From Alphaproteobacteria bacterium (GTDB lineage Bacteria > Pseudomonadota > Alphaproteobacteria > Rickettsiales > JADKJE01), in NCBI GenBank assembly GCA_016722515.1, contig JADKJE010000002.1, positions 248,001 to 312,000 on the forward strand: a stretch of DNA of 64,000 bases. Reading direction: 5' to 3'. Shown here one piece after another: positions 38,989-48,072 of this stretch. The notes under the pieces are model-generated. The model was given only the letters and a program-made list of their open reading frames with translations, was not told where the DNA came from and ran no database searches. Both the position numbers and the translations under genes were made by a program. Positions within the stretch are counted from its first letter, which is position 1, and every line of letters begins with the position of its first letter.

Positions 38989-39993
38989 ATGACGGTGCGA
39001 GTTGCGATTAATGGATTTGGCAGAATTGGTCGTTGCGTGGTAAGGGCGTTGGTTGAATCGGGCCGTAACGATATCCACATTGTGGCGGTAAACGGAAGTG
39101 GCCCTATTGAAATGATGGCGCATTTACTTAAACATGATTCGGTGCATGGTGCGTTTCCTGCAGTAGAGGTGGTGAATGAATCAACCTTGCGCGTCGCTGG
39201 CCAGGAAATAAAAGTGATTATGGAGCGAGATCCGGCGAAATTACCGTGGCTGGCCCTTAATATTGACGTGGTGATGGAATGCACCGGTAAATTTACTAAA
39301 TCGGAAGAAGCAGGTAAGCATTTGGCGGCAGGTGCTCGTAAAGTGTTGATTTCGGCTCCGGCTGATGGCGCTGAGGCAACCGTTGTCTATGGGGTCAATA
39401 ATCATGTGATCCATCCAGAATTAAAAATTATGTCTATCGGTTCTTGTACAACCAATGCGTTGGCTCCTGTTGCTCAAACCTTGCAAAAGGCAGTAGGGAT
39501 AGACGTTGGTTTCATGACAACTATTCATTCTTACACAGGTGATCAGAATGTTGTTGATGGCTCGCATCGTGATTTACGCCGTGCTCGTGCGTGCGCCATG
39601 TCGATGGTGCCAACATCCACAGGTGCTGCCAAAGCTATTGGTCTTGTCATTCCAGAATTGGCGGGCAAATTAAATGGTACCTCTATTCGTGTGCCGACAC
39701 CCAATGTGTCGTTAATTGATTTCACGTTTACGGCAAGGCAGGATACGGATAAAGAGACCTTAGTAAAGGCATTTGAAACAGCAGCAGAAAGCGAACTGAA
39801 AGGTGTATTGGCAGTATGTCACGAGCCGTTGGTTTCAATTGATTTTAATCATAATACCCATAGTGCGATTGTCGATGCAAAAGAAACACATGTTGTGCAA
39901 AAACGTTTTTGCCGGGTGGCTGCTTGGTATGACAATGAATGGGGTTTTTCGCATCGTATGCTTGATGTGGCAGCATTGATCGGAAAAAGGTAA
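38989..39993 (+). CDS. gap: Glyceraldehyde-3-phosphate dehydrogenase
   Basis: 334 residues. It has the NAD-binding INGFGRIGR, the catalytic cysteine in SIGSCTTNALAPVAQ and the closing WYDNEWGFSHRM. An AAGGTG site precedes the ATG. It catalyses oxidation of glyceraldehyde 3-phosphate in glycolysis, or the reverse in gluconeogenesis, and is directly followed by pgk. Confidence 0.97.
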   Translation: MTVRVAINGFGRIGRCVVRALVESGRNDIHIVAVNGSGPIEMMAHLLKHDSVHGAFPAVEVVNESTLRVAGQEIKVIMERDPAKLPWLALNIDVVMECTGKFTKSEEAGKHLAAGARKVLISAPADGAEATVVYGVNNHVIHPELKIMSIGSCTTNALAPVAQTLQKAVGIDVGFMTTIHSYTGDQNVVDGSHRDLRRARACAMSMVPTSTGAAKAIGLVIPELAGKLNGTSIRVPTPNVSLIDFTFTARQDTDKETLVKAFETAAESELKGVLAVCHEPLVSIDFNHNTHSAIVDAKETHVVQKRFCRVAAWYDNEWGFSHRMLDVAALIGKR

Positions 39994-39997
39994 CGAT

Positions 39998-41197
39998 ATG
40001 GCTAAATCGTTGCGTACCGTAGACCAGCTTGATGTTCGGGGTAAGCGTGTGCTGTGCCGGGTCGATTTAAACGTGCCCATGAAAAACAGCCGCATAGAAG
40101 ACTTAACCCGGGTTAAAAAACTCATTCCGACGTTAGAATACCTCATTCATAAAAAGGCTAAGGTAATCGTGTTGTCGCATTTTGGTAGGCCTGATGGTGA
40201 ATTTGTCCGGGATTGCTCGTTGGCTCCCTTAGCGGATGCCTTAAGTGCAAGCCTTGGTGGAAAAACGGTGAATTTTGCGGTTGATTGCATCGGGCCAGCA
40301 ACAGAAGAAGCTGTGGCTAAACTCAAAGATGGCGAAGTATTGTTGCTAGAAAATTTGCGTTTTCATAAAGGCGAGACGGCCAACAGTCCAGCCTTTGTTG
40401 AAAAACTGGCTCGCTTAGGTGATTTGTATGTGGATGATGCGTTTTCATGCTCGCATCGCAAACACGCGTCTATCGTGGGTTTGGCAAAAGCATTGCCTTC
40501 GGCCGCCGGATTATTATTGCAGGAAGAAATTGAAAATCTTGAAAAAATCCTGCAAAAAGATTCAAAGCCCATTTTAGCAATTGTCGGTGGTTCTAAAGTT
40601 TCGACCAAACTGGAATTACTTGAAAATTTGATGGATAAAGTCGATGCAATTATGGTCGGTGGGGCCATGGCCAATACCTTTTTGTTAGCTAAAGGGATAA
40701 AAGTTGAAAAATCATTGGTCGAAAAAGATTTGCTAGCAACAGCCCAAATTATTTTAGAAAAAGCTAAAACCAAACATTGCCGATTTATATTGCCTGAAGA
40801 TGTGATTGTGGCCAAAGAATTAGTCCATAAAGCGACGTGCCGAGTGGTATCAGCAGAAAAAATTCCAGCAGGGACGATGATTTTAGATATTGGCCCTAAA
40901 ACGGTTGCCACGATCAGTGATGTTATCGCGGCCTCAAAATTTGTGGTATGGAACGGGCCACTTGGTGCGTTTGAAATACAGCCTTTTGATGTGGGCACTT
41001 CTGCTGTTGCACGTATTGTTGCACAGCGCACGGCTGAAAAACAACTTGTATCGGTTGCGGGTGGGGGCGATATTGTGTCTGCATTATCTCTCGCTGGCCT
41101 TAAAGATGAATTCAGCTATATTTCAACGGCAGGTGGGGCTTTCCTTGAATGGCTTGAGGGCAAAGAATTACCCGGTGTTGCAGTGCTAAGAGCCTAA
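39998..41197 (+). CDS. pgk: Phosphoglycerate kinase
   Basis: 399 residues. It has the N-terminal RVDLNVPM, VLSHFGRPDG, an ATP-binding GGSKVSTKLELL and the C-terminal VAGGGDIVSALSLAGL. It makes ATP from 1,3-bisphosphoglycerate. It starts 4 bp after gap, so the two are co-transcribed. It converges on the histidine kinase gene with 13 bp between them. Confidence 0.97.
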   Translation: MAKSLRTVDQLDVRGKRVLCRVDLNVPMKNSRIEDLTRVKKLIPTLEYLIHKKAKVIVLSHFGRPDGEFVRDCSLAPLADALSASLGGKTVNFAVDCIGPATEEAVAKLKDGEVLLLENLRFHKGETANSPAFVEKLARLGDLYVDDAFSCSHRKHASIVGLAKALPSAAGLLLQEEIENLEKILQKDSKPILAIVGGSKVSTKLELLENLMDKVDAIMVGGAMANTFLLAKGIKVEKSLVEKDLLATAQIILEKAKTKHCRFILPEDVIVAKELVHKATCRVVSAEKIPAGTMILDIGPKTVATISDVIAASKFVVWNGPLGAFEIQPFDVGTSAVARIVAQRTAEKQLVSVAGGGDIVSALSLAGLKDEFSYISTAGGAFLEWLEGKELPGVAVLRA

Positions 41198-41210
41198 ACA
41201 GAATACACAA

Positions 41211-43490
41211 TCATGGCTGAATGTTAATCTGCTCCAGAATCGGCTTAAGCTTTTCAAACCGTGGCGGTTTTATCAGGTACCCTTTAGCACCTAACGCTTC
41301 TGCCCTTTCTTTATCCTTGTCATAGGTGGAGCCGGTACACATCACTAATGCTATGTGTTTTAATGTCTTATCCCGTTGTATGTGTTCCAGTAGTTCAAAC
41401 CCGTCCATCCCGGACATGTTGATATCAATCAGCATCAGGTCGATAGAGTTACCTTTTGCGAATTCAGTCTGTAAAATAGAGAGGGCCTCTTCTCCATTGT
41501 CTGCGACTAACAGATGGAATTGAAATTCTGGGTTTTCCATCAGCATGATTCTTGTCAATTCAACATCGGAAGGGCGATCATCCACGAGCAAGATGGTGTA
41601 GATGGGGAGCCCTTCGTTACTATGCTGAGCAGGAGGACGTGCGGTTGATAAAGCTTTAATGGTACGTTGTTGTGACGATATATCTTTGGCAATCGTAAAA
41701 ATGAAAGCGGTTCCTTCGCCCTGCCGTGATTCACAATGGATGGTGCCGCCATGAAATTCAACGATCTTCTGGCAAATAGCCAGCCCTAATCCTGCTCCAT
41801 CTTCCCTTCTTGTGAGTCTTTTAAAGGGGGAAAATATTTTTTCATGATATTCGGCGGCAATACCAGGACCATTATCACGGAGACAAAAGGACCAATGATC
41901 AGGATGATCTGTGGAGGTTAGATGAATGGTTACCTGCCAAGGAGAATGAAAAATAGCATTCGCCAGTAAATTTTGAAGGATTTGCAACATCTGGACGCGA
42001 TTGGCAATAATTTTGGGAAGCGGGTCGCTGCTAATCGTGGGTTTGCGTTCAATAATTAACTGATTCAAGTTCTTTTTCACTTCCATTAGTTTGGTATTCA
42101 TATCGCAATTTTCTTTGGCGATCGCTTGCGGTGCATCGAGTTGCGTATAGAGAAATACGGTGTCTATGAGCATATTCATTCGATGAGCAGCTTCTTTAAT
42201 ATGTTGAAAATAATCCTCGGTTTTTTCAGGTGAATGTTTTTGGGCAATTAAATCCATAAATGCGCTGATGGTGCGTACAGGTTCCTTTAGATCATGGGCG
42301 AGTGCGCGGGTAAAAATTTCGAGGGAACCGCATTGGTCTTGAATGCGTTTCTCGGCATGTTTGCGATCGGTGATATCAATACATGAGCCAATATATCCGG
42401 CAAATTCGCCTTGAACTGTAAATCGCGAAGTGCCTTGGTCGAGCATCCAGCGATATTCACCATCGGCGCGTTTGAGTCGGTATTCCATTTCAAACGGTTG
42501 TCTTTTATCAAAGGCACTGATGTAAATATTAAGGCAATGGGACAGATCGTCTGGGTGCACACCTTCGGCCCAACCATTTCCCAACTCTTGTTCCATGGTC
42601 CTTCCTGTAAAATCAAGCCACGGTTTATTAAAATAATTACAGAGTTTATCAGGTTCAGACATCCAGATAAGAACTGGCGCTGTATCGGCCATAAGTCTGA
42701 AACGCTCTTCACTTTCGCGTAAGATCTGTTCTGCCTTTTTACGCGCTGAAATATCGCGAATGAAGGCTGTAAAATGACACGATTCATGGAGTCTTTGAGC
42801 GGTAACGGCAAGTTCGACCGGGAAGATTTCTCCCTGTTTATTAAGGGCCGTCATTTCTATTCGTTTAGATAGAATATTTCCGGCCCCATCCTTTTGGAAA
42901 CGTTGCATACCCTGATGATGTGCATGACGATGTTCAGGAGGAATAATTAATTCAGCCAGAGGAATGCCAAGTACTTCTTGTCTTTTCCAGCCGAATGTTT
43001 CTTCAGCAAGAACATTCCATTCGGTAATTAGTCCTTGCCCGTCCATAGAAATCACGGCATCCAGTGTATAATTAATAATGGATTGAATGCGCTGGGTACT
43101 TTCCTGCAGACGAAGCTCGCTTTGTTTTCGCCTAAAGATAAGAAAAGCAGTGATCCATATGGCACTAATGGATAGGGTGCGATTGATCAAGGATGCCAAT
43201 TCTTGATCAAAAGCACGACCCGAAATAAAATAGCCTATGATTGCCAGCATGCTGGTGATGATGGCGCATACGAGAATGGTCTTGGGTCGTGCAAACCAAA
43301 TGCTGCAGAAGAGCAATAAAATATAAGTTATGCCTGCGGCTACTGCATGAGGAGTAGCAAGATCAAACAGCAAGGCGGCACAATAAAGGACAGCAGAAAA
43401 CAACATCGGAAAGTTAGTTAATTTCCTGAGTAATCGTGTGCGAGTTGAGGAGGAGGTGGTTAACATAATGCGTTTAACGGCTAACAACAC
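41211..43490 (-). CDS. Hybrid sensor histidine kinase with two PAS domains and a receiver
   Basis: 759 residues: four hydrophobic segments at the N-terminus (about 27-120), PAS domain 1 (130-248, with [12 protein letters not shown]), PAS domain 2 (257-378, ending [12 protein letters not shown]), a HisKA dimerisation helix with the phospho-acceptor His399 in [10 protein letters not shown], a HATPase domain ([25 protein letters not shown]) and a C-terminal receiver with the Asp in [13 protein letters not shown]. The receiver resembles the phytochrome-partner (Rcp1-like) class. No dedicated output regulator lies nearby. The signal is unknown. Confidence 0.92.
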   Translation of the reverse strand: MLLAVKRIMLTTSSSTRTRLLRKLTNFPMLFSAVLYCAALLFDLATPHAVAAGITYILLLFCSIWFARPKTILVCAIITSMLAIIGYFISGRAFDQELASLINRTLSISAIWITAFLIFRRKQSELRLQESTQRIQSIINYTLDAVISMDGQGLITEWNVLAEETFGWKRQEVLGIPLAELIIPPEHRHAHHQGMQRFQKDGAGNILSKRIEMTALNKQGEIFPVELAVTAQRLHESCHFTAFIRDISARKKAEQILRESEERFRLMADTAPVLIWMSEPDKLCNYFNKPWLDFTGRTMEQELGNGWAEGVHPDDLSHCLNIYISAFDKRQPFEMEYRLKRADGEYRWMLDQGTSRFTVQGEFAGYIGSCIDITDRKHAEKRIQDQCGSLEIFTRALAHDLKEPVRTISAFMDLIAQKHSPEKTEDYFQHIKEAAHRMNMLIDTVFLYTQLDAPQAIAKENCDMNTKLMEVKKNLNQLIIERKPTISSDPLPKIIANRVQMLQILQNLLANAIFHSPWQVTIHLTSTDHPDHWSFCLRDNGPGIAAEYHEKIFSPFKRLTRREDGAGLGLAICQKIVEFHGGTIHCESRQGEGTAFIFTIAKDISSQQRTIKALSTARPPAQHSNEGLPIYTILLVDDRPSDVELTRIMLMENPEFQFHLLVADNGEEALSILQTEFAKGNSIDLMLIDINMSGMDGFELLEHIQRDKTLKHIALVMCTGSTYDKDKERAEALGAKGYLIKPPRFEKLKPILEQINIQP

Positions 43491-43557
43491 GCACTCCAGT
43501 TACATAGTAACACATTCGATCTGTTTGTTACTAAGAGAGGCGTGCGAGGTTAGTCCG

Positions 43558-44514
43558 TTAACCTACCGTTTCCAATGTTGGGTCAAGCTCTAATGTTTCC
43601 AACAATTCATGCCATTCACGTTTTCCCATGCCAGAGGTAGAAAAATCAACTTTCTCTCCGCGAACAAGCTTTTTAATCATATCCATAGCGCTGCCGGAAA
43701 GATGTTGGCCGCGTACCACGTAATTTTGCATAGCGGCATACGTGATCGGTACCCATTTTTCAACCAAGCTAAGCATGGCTTCTGCATACACTCGGATTTC
43801 ATATTGGGCATGGCTGTCGGCACGTAGTGCTAAAAAATGCATAAGATTATGCAGATCAATTTTCCAGTACCATTGAGTATAGAAATTGAGAGGCAAGTTC
43901 ATGCGAGCTAATTCGCGTGCAAGTCCTTGCTTATCCTGGTCGAGTACATTGCCTTCCGGGTCGAGATTAAGCATCTCTTCATAATGACGATAGCTTCGAA
44001 TAGAATCATCCTTCAAAATCTCTAAAACGCGGGCAGCCTCCGTCTCTGAAAGCGATTGATCACTCCGTCCCTGATGATTAGATTTAGATTGGGGAGCAAG
44101 ATGCTCTTTCGCTGGTACATAAAATTCTTTATCAAGAATCGAATAGCGTGCTGAATATTCATTCACATTAGCCGTACGATGGCGTATCCACTGGCGAGCA
44201 ACAAAAAAAGGCAATTTAATGTGAAATTTAATTTCGCACATTTCAAATGGAGTCGTGTGACGATGGCGGATCAGATAGTTAATAAGGCCGGCATCCTGAT
44301 TTACTTTCTTGGTTCCTTTTCCGTAAGAAACGCGCGCAGATTGAACGATTGCTGCATCGTCACCCATGTAATCAACCACGCGCACAAATCCGTGATCTAA
44401 CACAGGAATCGGTTCGTACATAACGTCCTCAAGTGCAGGAACGGTTGCGCGCATGGTCGTATGTGTTTCCTGACGAAGGGCGTTTATCTCTTCACGCTGC
44501 TGCTGATCTAACAT
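43558..44514 (-). CDS. thyX: FAD-dependent thymidylate synthase
   Basis: ThyX makes dTMP from dUMP using methylene-THF and FAD. It has 318 residues, longer than the ~230-residue minimum but usual for alphaproteobacteria. The signature [15 protein letters not shown] is intact, with the nucleotide-binding [14 protein letters not shown] upstream. AGGA lies 7 bases before the ATG. It is divergent from ssrA. Confidence 0.96.
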   Translation of the reverse strand: MLDQQQREEINALRQETHTTMRATVPALEDVMYEPIPVLDHGFVRVVDYMGDDAAIVQSARVSYGKGTKKVNQDAGLINYLIRHRHTTPFEMCEIKFHIKLPFFVARQWIRHRTANVNEYSARYSILDKEFYVPAKEHLAPQSKSNHQGRSDQSLSETEAARVLEILKDDSIRSYRHYEEMLNLDPEGNVLDQDKQGLARELARMNLPLNFYTQWYWKIDLHNLMHFLALRADSHAQYEIRVYAEAMLSLVEKWVPITYAAMQNYVVRGQHLSGSAMDMIKKLVRGEKVDFSTSGMGKREWHELLETLELDPTLETVG

Positions 44515-44550
44515 AAATAGGTCCTGGATCTGAAAAATATGGCTATGAAC

Positions 44551-44579
44551 TTCACTTTTGTTTTTAAACGTAGTATAAT
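44551..44579 (+). promoter_or_regulatory. Promoter of ssrA
   Basis: TTCACT (44551-44556), a 17-base spacer and a perfect TATAAT (44574-44579). The predicted transcript start is near 44586, just before the tmRNA acceptor piece. Confidence 0.6.
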
Positions 44580-44611
44580 GAAAATGTTACCTTAATAGGG
44601 TAGCTATGGCA

Positions 44612-44897
44612 ATAAACATTATTTGGAATAGACGTTGTGGACCCGGGGGCGGTACCCGGCGCCTCCACCATCAGTAAGTATGGGGGCGAAACAGGCTCGA
44701 CGCGCGCAATAAAGAAATGATTTTTGCCCGGCATGATACCCCCGGTGGTTTACCACGCAGGGTCATAACAACAAATGCTAACGACAACGTTACATTTGCT
44801 AAACTTGTAGCAAACGACAACTTCGTTTTCGAAGCTGCTAACGCTGCATAGTTTAACGCGGTTTGGGGGGTACCGGGCAACAGAAACCCCCCGCTTA
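44612..44897 (+). ncRNA. ssrA: Permuted (two-piece) tmRNA
   Basis: The gene has the alphaproteobacterial permuted order. The acceptor piece comes first, ending GGCGCCTCCACCA (44658-44670); a short spacer follows, then the coding piece starting GGGGGCGAAACAGGCTCGAC (44682). The acceptor helix GGGGGCG pairs with CGCCTCC. A PK1-like structure ends with GGGTCAT at 44766. The resume codon is most likely GCT 44777, 10 bases later. The tag would then be 24 residues: ANDNVTFAKLV, followed directly by ANDNFVFEAANAA, stop TAG 44849-44851. A shorter reading starting at GCA 44810 gives only the second part. The outer ends are approximate. tmRNA frees stalled ribosomes and tags the product for proteolysis. 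Confidence 0.9.
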
Positions 44898-44918
44898 TTT
44901 TGTGATAGGGTTATGGTT

Positions 44919-45515
44919 ATGACAACAGAAGAAATAGTTATCGATTACGAAGCGCTTATTGATGAAGCGATGTATATGATTGTGCGCCGGGCTTTAGAGA
45001 TTATTGCCAAAGGCGGGTTACCAGGGGCCCATCATTTTTATATCACTTTCCAGACTCAATTTTCCGGTGTTGAAATACCGGATTATCTGCGGAAAAAATA
45101 TCCGGAGGAAATGACGATTGTCTTGCAATATCAATTCCACAGTTTAAAGATCGAGCAAGATAAATTCAGTGTATCACTGAGCTTTAATAATGTGCCGGAG
45201 AGGTTGGTTATTCCTTTTGGTTCTATTATTTCATTTGCCGACCCTAGTGTTCAATTTGGTTTGCAATTCAGAAGAATGCCTTTGGAAGACGATGAGGATT
45301 GGGAACCAGAACATACAGCTGAAGTCAAAGAATTCGCTGTTCCCTCCAAAAAAGCGACAGGAAAGAAAGGTGAAGAAAAGGGGAAAAAGGAAACCAAAAA
45401 GTCCAAATCTGGAGACGAAGTTTCTGATGCATCACCTAAAAAGCCAGGCAAGAAAAGCTCGAGCAAAAAAGCCTCCAATAACGTGATTTCCCTGGACTCA
45501 TTCAGGAAGAAATAA
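44919..45515 (+). CDS. sspB: ClpXP adaptor SspB, alphaproteobacterial type
   Basis: A 198-residue adaptor that binds the ssrA tag and delivers tagged proteins to ClpXP. The core has IDYEALIDEAMYMIVRRAL and GAHHFYITFQT, then LSFNNVPERLVIPF and SFADPSVQFGLQF. A Lys/Ser-rich linker (about 140-185) leads to the C-terminal VISLDSFRKK, the expected ClpX-docking tail. The frame opens at 44913, but AGGG 8 bases before 44919 favours the latter. It follows the tmRNA gene by about 20 bp, so substrate tag and adaptor are physically linked. Confidence 0.92.
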   Translation: MTTEEIVIDYEALIDEAMYMIVRRALEIIAKGGLPGAHHFYITFQTQFSGVEIPDYLRKKYPEEMTIVLQYQFHSLKIEQDKFSVSLSFNNVPERLVIPFGSIISFADPSVQFGLQFRRMPLEDDEDWEPEHTAEVKEFAVPSKKATGKKGEEKGKKETKKSKSGDEVSDASPKKPGKKSSSKKASNNVISLDSFRKK

Positions 45516-45616
45516 TGTTTGCACCTTATGCGTTTTTTGTCTGGGGAGCCTATGCCACAGCGCTTGTTGTGGTAGGCTGGATGATTGTTTCTACCTTGAT
45601 CAAAAAAAAGAAATAA
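45515..45616 (+). CDS. ccmD: Haem exporter subunit CcmD (solo)
   Basis: 33 codons whose ATG shares one base with the sspB stop. The pattern MFAPYAFFVWGAYATALVVV, one helix and a KKKK end is that of CcmD, the tiny membrane subunit that helps release haem-loaded CcmE from CcmC in cytochrome c maturation. It is too short for most gene callers. No other ccm gene is in the window, whereas ccmD normally lies after ccmC. Confidence 0.8.
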   Translation: MFAPYAFFVWGAYATALVVVGWMIVSTLIKKKK

Positions 45617-45650
45617 TCCTCGTGCGTGTTTGGAAATAAAGGCCAGGGTT

Positions 45651-46430
45651 CTAACTGATGGCCTTGTAACGGTAATAGGTTGCCACGCTGAATGGAATAG
45701 AGGCTAAATACAGGGCTCCCAATGCTGTGAACGTAAGCCAGGGCTCTGTTATGAGGGAAATAAACAGGATCCCAGCCAGAACCAAAACAGCGGAGCTGTT
45801 TTCTCGCTTAATGACAATTTTCTTGATAGAAAATGTTGGAATCCGACTGGCGGTTAAAATGGCAATTGCCAGGAAAAAGGCAGGTACTGTCGTTGGATTC
45901 ACAAATTGAGATAGCCAGGTGGTATTCCCAAATTGAAAGGTCAGCATAAACGGCACGATAGCAAGGCATGCACTGCATGGAGCGGGAATGCCGGCAAAGA
46001 AACGGTCTTTCCATTCGGGCCGGTCTTCATCATCCAGTTCGCTGTTAAAGCGTGCCAAGCGAATAGCCATACAAACGGCAAAAAGCAGAACCAATGCCCA
46101 GCCGATACCTTTGATGGGCGCTTGTTTTAATATCCACAAATAGAGGGCGATACCTGGTGCAACCCCAAAATTAAAGAAATCCGAGAGCGAATCAAGCTGT
46201 GCGCCGAACTTACTGGTAGCATTGAGTAAGCGTGCCAGACGCCCATCCATCCCATCGATGAAAGCGGCGACCACGATAAAAATAACGGCAATTTGCCATT
46301 GGCCCAGCAGTGCGAAGCGAACGGAAGTAAGGCCTGCACATAAGCCAAGGATGGTTACCATATTGGGAAAAAGCCTGGTTAACGGAAAGGCATTGGGCTT
46401 GTGGTTTTGGTGATTGTCAAACGATTCCAT
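45651..46430 (-). CDS. pssA: CDP-diacylglycerol-serine O-phosphatidyltransferase
   Basis: A membrane enzyme making phosphatidylserine, the precursor of phosphatidylethanolamine. It has 259 residues and about eight helices. The CDP-alcohol phosphotransferase motif D-G-x2-A-R-x8-G-x3-D-x3-D is complete in DGRLARLLNATSKFGAQLDS followed by LSD. No psd gene is adjacent, although the two are often paired. Confidence 0.94.
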   Translation of the reverse strand: MESFDNHQNHKPNAFPLTRLFPNMVTILGLCAGLTSVRFALLGQWQIAVIFIVVAAFIDGMDGRLARLLNATSKFGAQLDSLSDFFNFGVAPGIALYLWILKQAPIKGIGWALVLLFAVCMAIRLARFNSELDDEDRPEWKDRFFAGIPAPCSACLAIVPFMLTFQFGNTTWLSQFVNPTTVPAFFLAIAILTASRIPTFSIKKIVIKRENSSAVLVLAGILFISLITEPWLTFTALGALYLASIPFSVATYYRYKAIS

Positions 46431-46602
46431 GGGTATCTATGTATGAGTTGCTACACTCCTATTTCTAGCCCTCTCTTGATGCCTTAGCAAGAAATTTTAC
46501 GCATTTCATATGGTTGGTAACGTATTCTTAAGAATATATTGGAAATTATGGAAAGAGGTTTTAAATGTGATTGAGCCTGTTTTTATTTGTTATGAGGAAA
46601 CA

Positions 46603-48072
46603 ATGCCGAGAGATATTTTAGTTGTTCAAGACAAACCTCCGAGCGTTCTGGCCACCGAATCGCTTTCAGCCCAAACAGGCGGAATTAGAACGGGGCAGGA
46701 TAATATAGGGGGCGGTGTTGCAGAAAAATCCCTCAGTGATTTTATCGCTGAAGTAAAGCAACTCTCGACCGGTGTACCCCCCCAACGAGAACAAACAATC
46801 AACTACTCACCCAAAAAGGAGAAGCAGGCGGCCTATCACCGTTTTCCAACCAGTGAGCGTTCAAAAGAATTCCTGCGTACATTTTATCCTCAGGCAACGA
46901 TCCATGATTGGAATGACTGGAAGTGGCAAGTGAGAAACCGTGTTCGACGCGTTGAAGTTCTGGAGCAAATGCTGGATTTGACGATGGATGAACGTAAGGC
47001 CGTCGAAAAACGTACCGGCAACCTGCCTATTGCCATCACGCCTTACTACCTATCGTTGTTTGATCCCCGTAATCCTCAGCAGCCTCTGCGCATGACGCAT
47101 ATTCCAGTGGGGGATGAGTTTATACGGATTAAAGGAGAAGATCCTGATCCACTGGGTGAAGACCATGATACTGCAACGCCTGGTTTGGTGCACCGTTATC
47201 CAGACAGGGTATTGTTTTTGACAACCGGATTTTGTTCGACCTATTGTCGTTATTGCACGCGCTCACGGATGGTAGGCGAAACCAATGGTGAATATAGTTT
47301 CAGCATTGATCAGTGGGAAAAGGCAGCTCAATATATCGAAGCCCATCCCGAAATTAGAGATTGCCTGTTGTCGGGGGGTGACCCGCTGAGTATCGGTGAT
47401 GATAAGCTTGAATGGTTATTGAACCGCCTGCGTAGCATTAAACATCTGGAATTTATCCGGATCGGCACCAAAATTCCTGTGGTGATGCCGCAGCGTATTA
47501 CCAAAAAACTAGCTTCAATGCTGAAAAAATATCATCCGTTGTGGATGAGCATTCACTTTACGCATCCCGATGAATTGACTCCTGAATCGATAGAGGCCTG
47601 TGCGAGGCTTGCGGATGCAGGCATACCTTTGGGTAGTCAGACGGTTCTGCTTAGAGGCATCAACGATGATGTCTCTACACTTAAGAGTCTTTTTCATGGA
47701 CTTTTAAGGGCCAGGGTTAAGCCCTATTATTTGTACCAATGTGATCCCGTATCCGGGTCGGCGCATTTCCGTACGCCTGTTGAGAAAGGTTTGGAAATTA
47801 TGAAACAACTCCGAGGCCATACGACAGGGTATGCCATCCCAACGTTTGTGGTCGATGCTCCCGGCGGTGGAGGCAAAATCCCATTGCTGCCTGATTATAT
47901 TTTGGGTCGAGCAGGAGACGATCTCCTGCTCACCAATTTTGAAGGTGGAACCTATCGTTACCCTGATCCGCAAGGTGTGATTGGCACCAGCCAAAGCGCT
48001 ATGCGTGATCAAGGTTTTTCTTACGATCCTGAGAAAGGTTTGTATAGTCCCAATGTTGGAGAAAAAGCATGA
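46603..48072 (+). CDS. Lysine 2,3-aminomutase-like radical SAM enzyme (KamA family)
   Basis: A 489-residue protein. The radical SAM cluster cysteines are in FCSTYCRYCTRSR (Cys211, 215, 218). The PLP lysine is in PGGGGKIP (Lys425). The two aspartates that hold the lysine side-chain amine in clostridial lysine 2,3-aminomutase have counterparts in YQCDPVSGSAHFR (Asp381) and FVVDAPGG (Asp418). Together these favour L-lysine to beta-lysine as the reaction. The N-terminus (~130 residues) is longer than usual. An AGGAAA site supports the start at 46603; the frame is open to 46510. The stop overlaps the next gene, opening a four-gene cassette. Confidence 0.9.
   Translation: MPRDILVVQDKPPSVLATESLSAQTGGIRTGQDNIGGGVAEKSLSDFIAEVKQLSTGVPPQREQTINYSPKKEKQAAYHRFPTSERSKEFLRTFYPQATIHDWNDWKWQVRNRVRRVEVLEQMLDLTMDERKAVEKRTGNLPIAITPYYLSLFDPRNPQQPLRMTHIPVGDEFIRIKGEDPDPLGEDHDTATPGLVHRYPDRVLFLTTGFCSTYCRYCTRSRMVGETNGEYSFSIDQWEKAAQYIEAHPEIRDCLLSGGDPLSIGDDKLEWLLNRLRSIKHLEFIRIGTKIPVVMPQRITKKLASMLKKYHPLWMSIHFTHPDELTPESIEACARLADAGIPLGSQTVLLRGINDDVSTLKSLFHGLLRARVKPYYLYQCDPVSGSAHFRTPVEKGLEIMKQLRGHTTGYAIPTFVVDAPGGGGKIPLLPDYILGRAGDDLLLTNFEGGTYRYPDPQGVIGTSQSAMRDQGFSYDPEKGLYSPNVGEKA

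Noticed and set aside
40363..41031. 222-codon minus-strand open frame inside pgk
   Set aside because: It lies wholly antisense to a clear phosphoglycerate kinase and lacks any motif.
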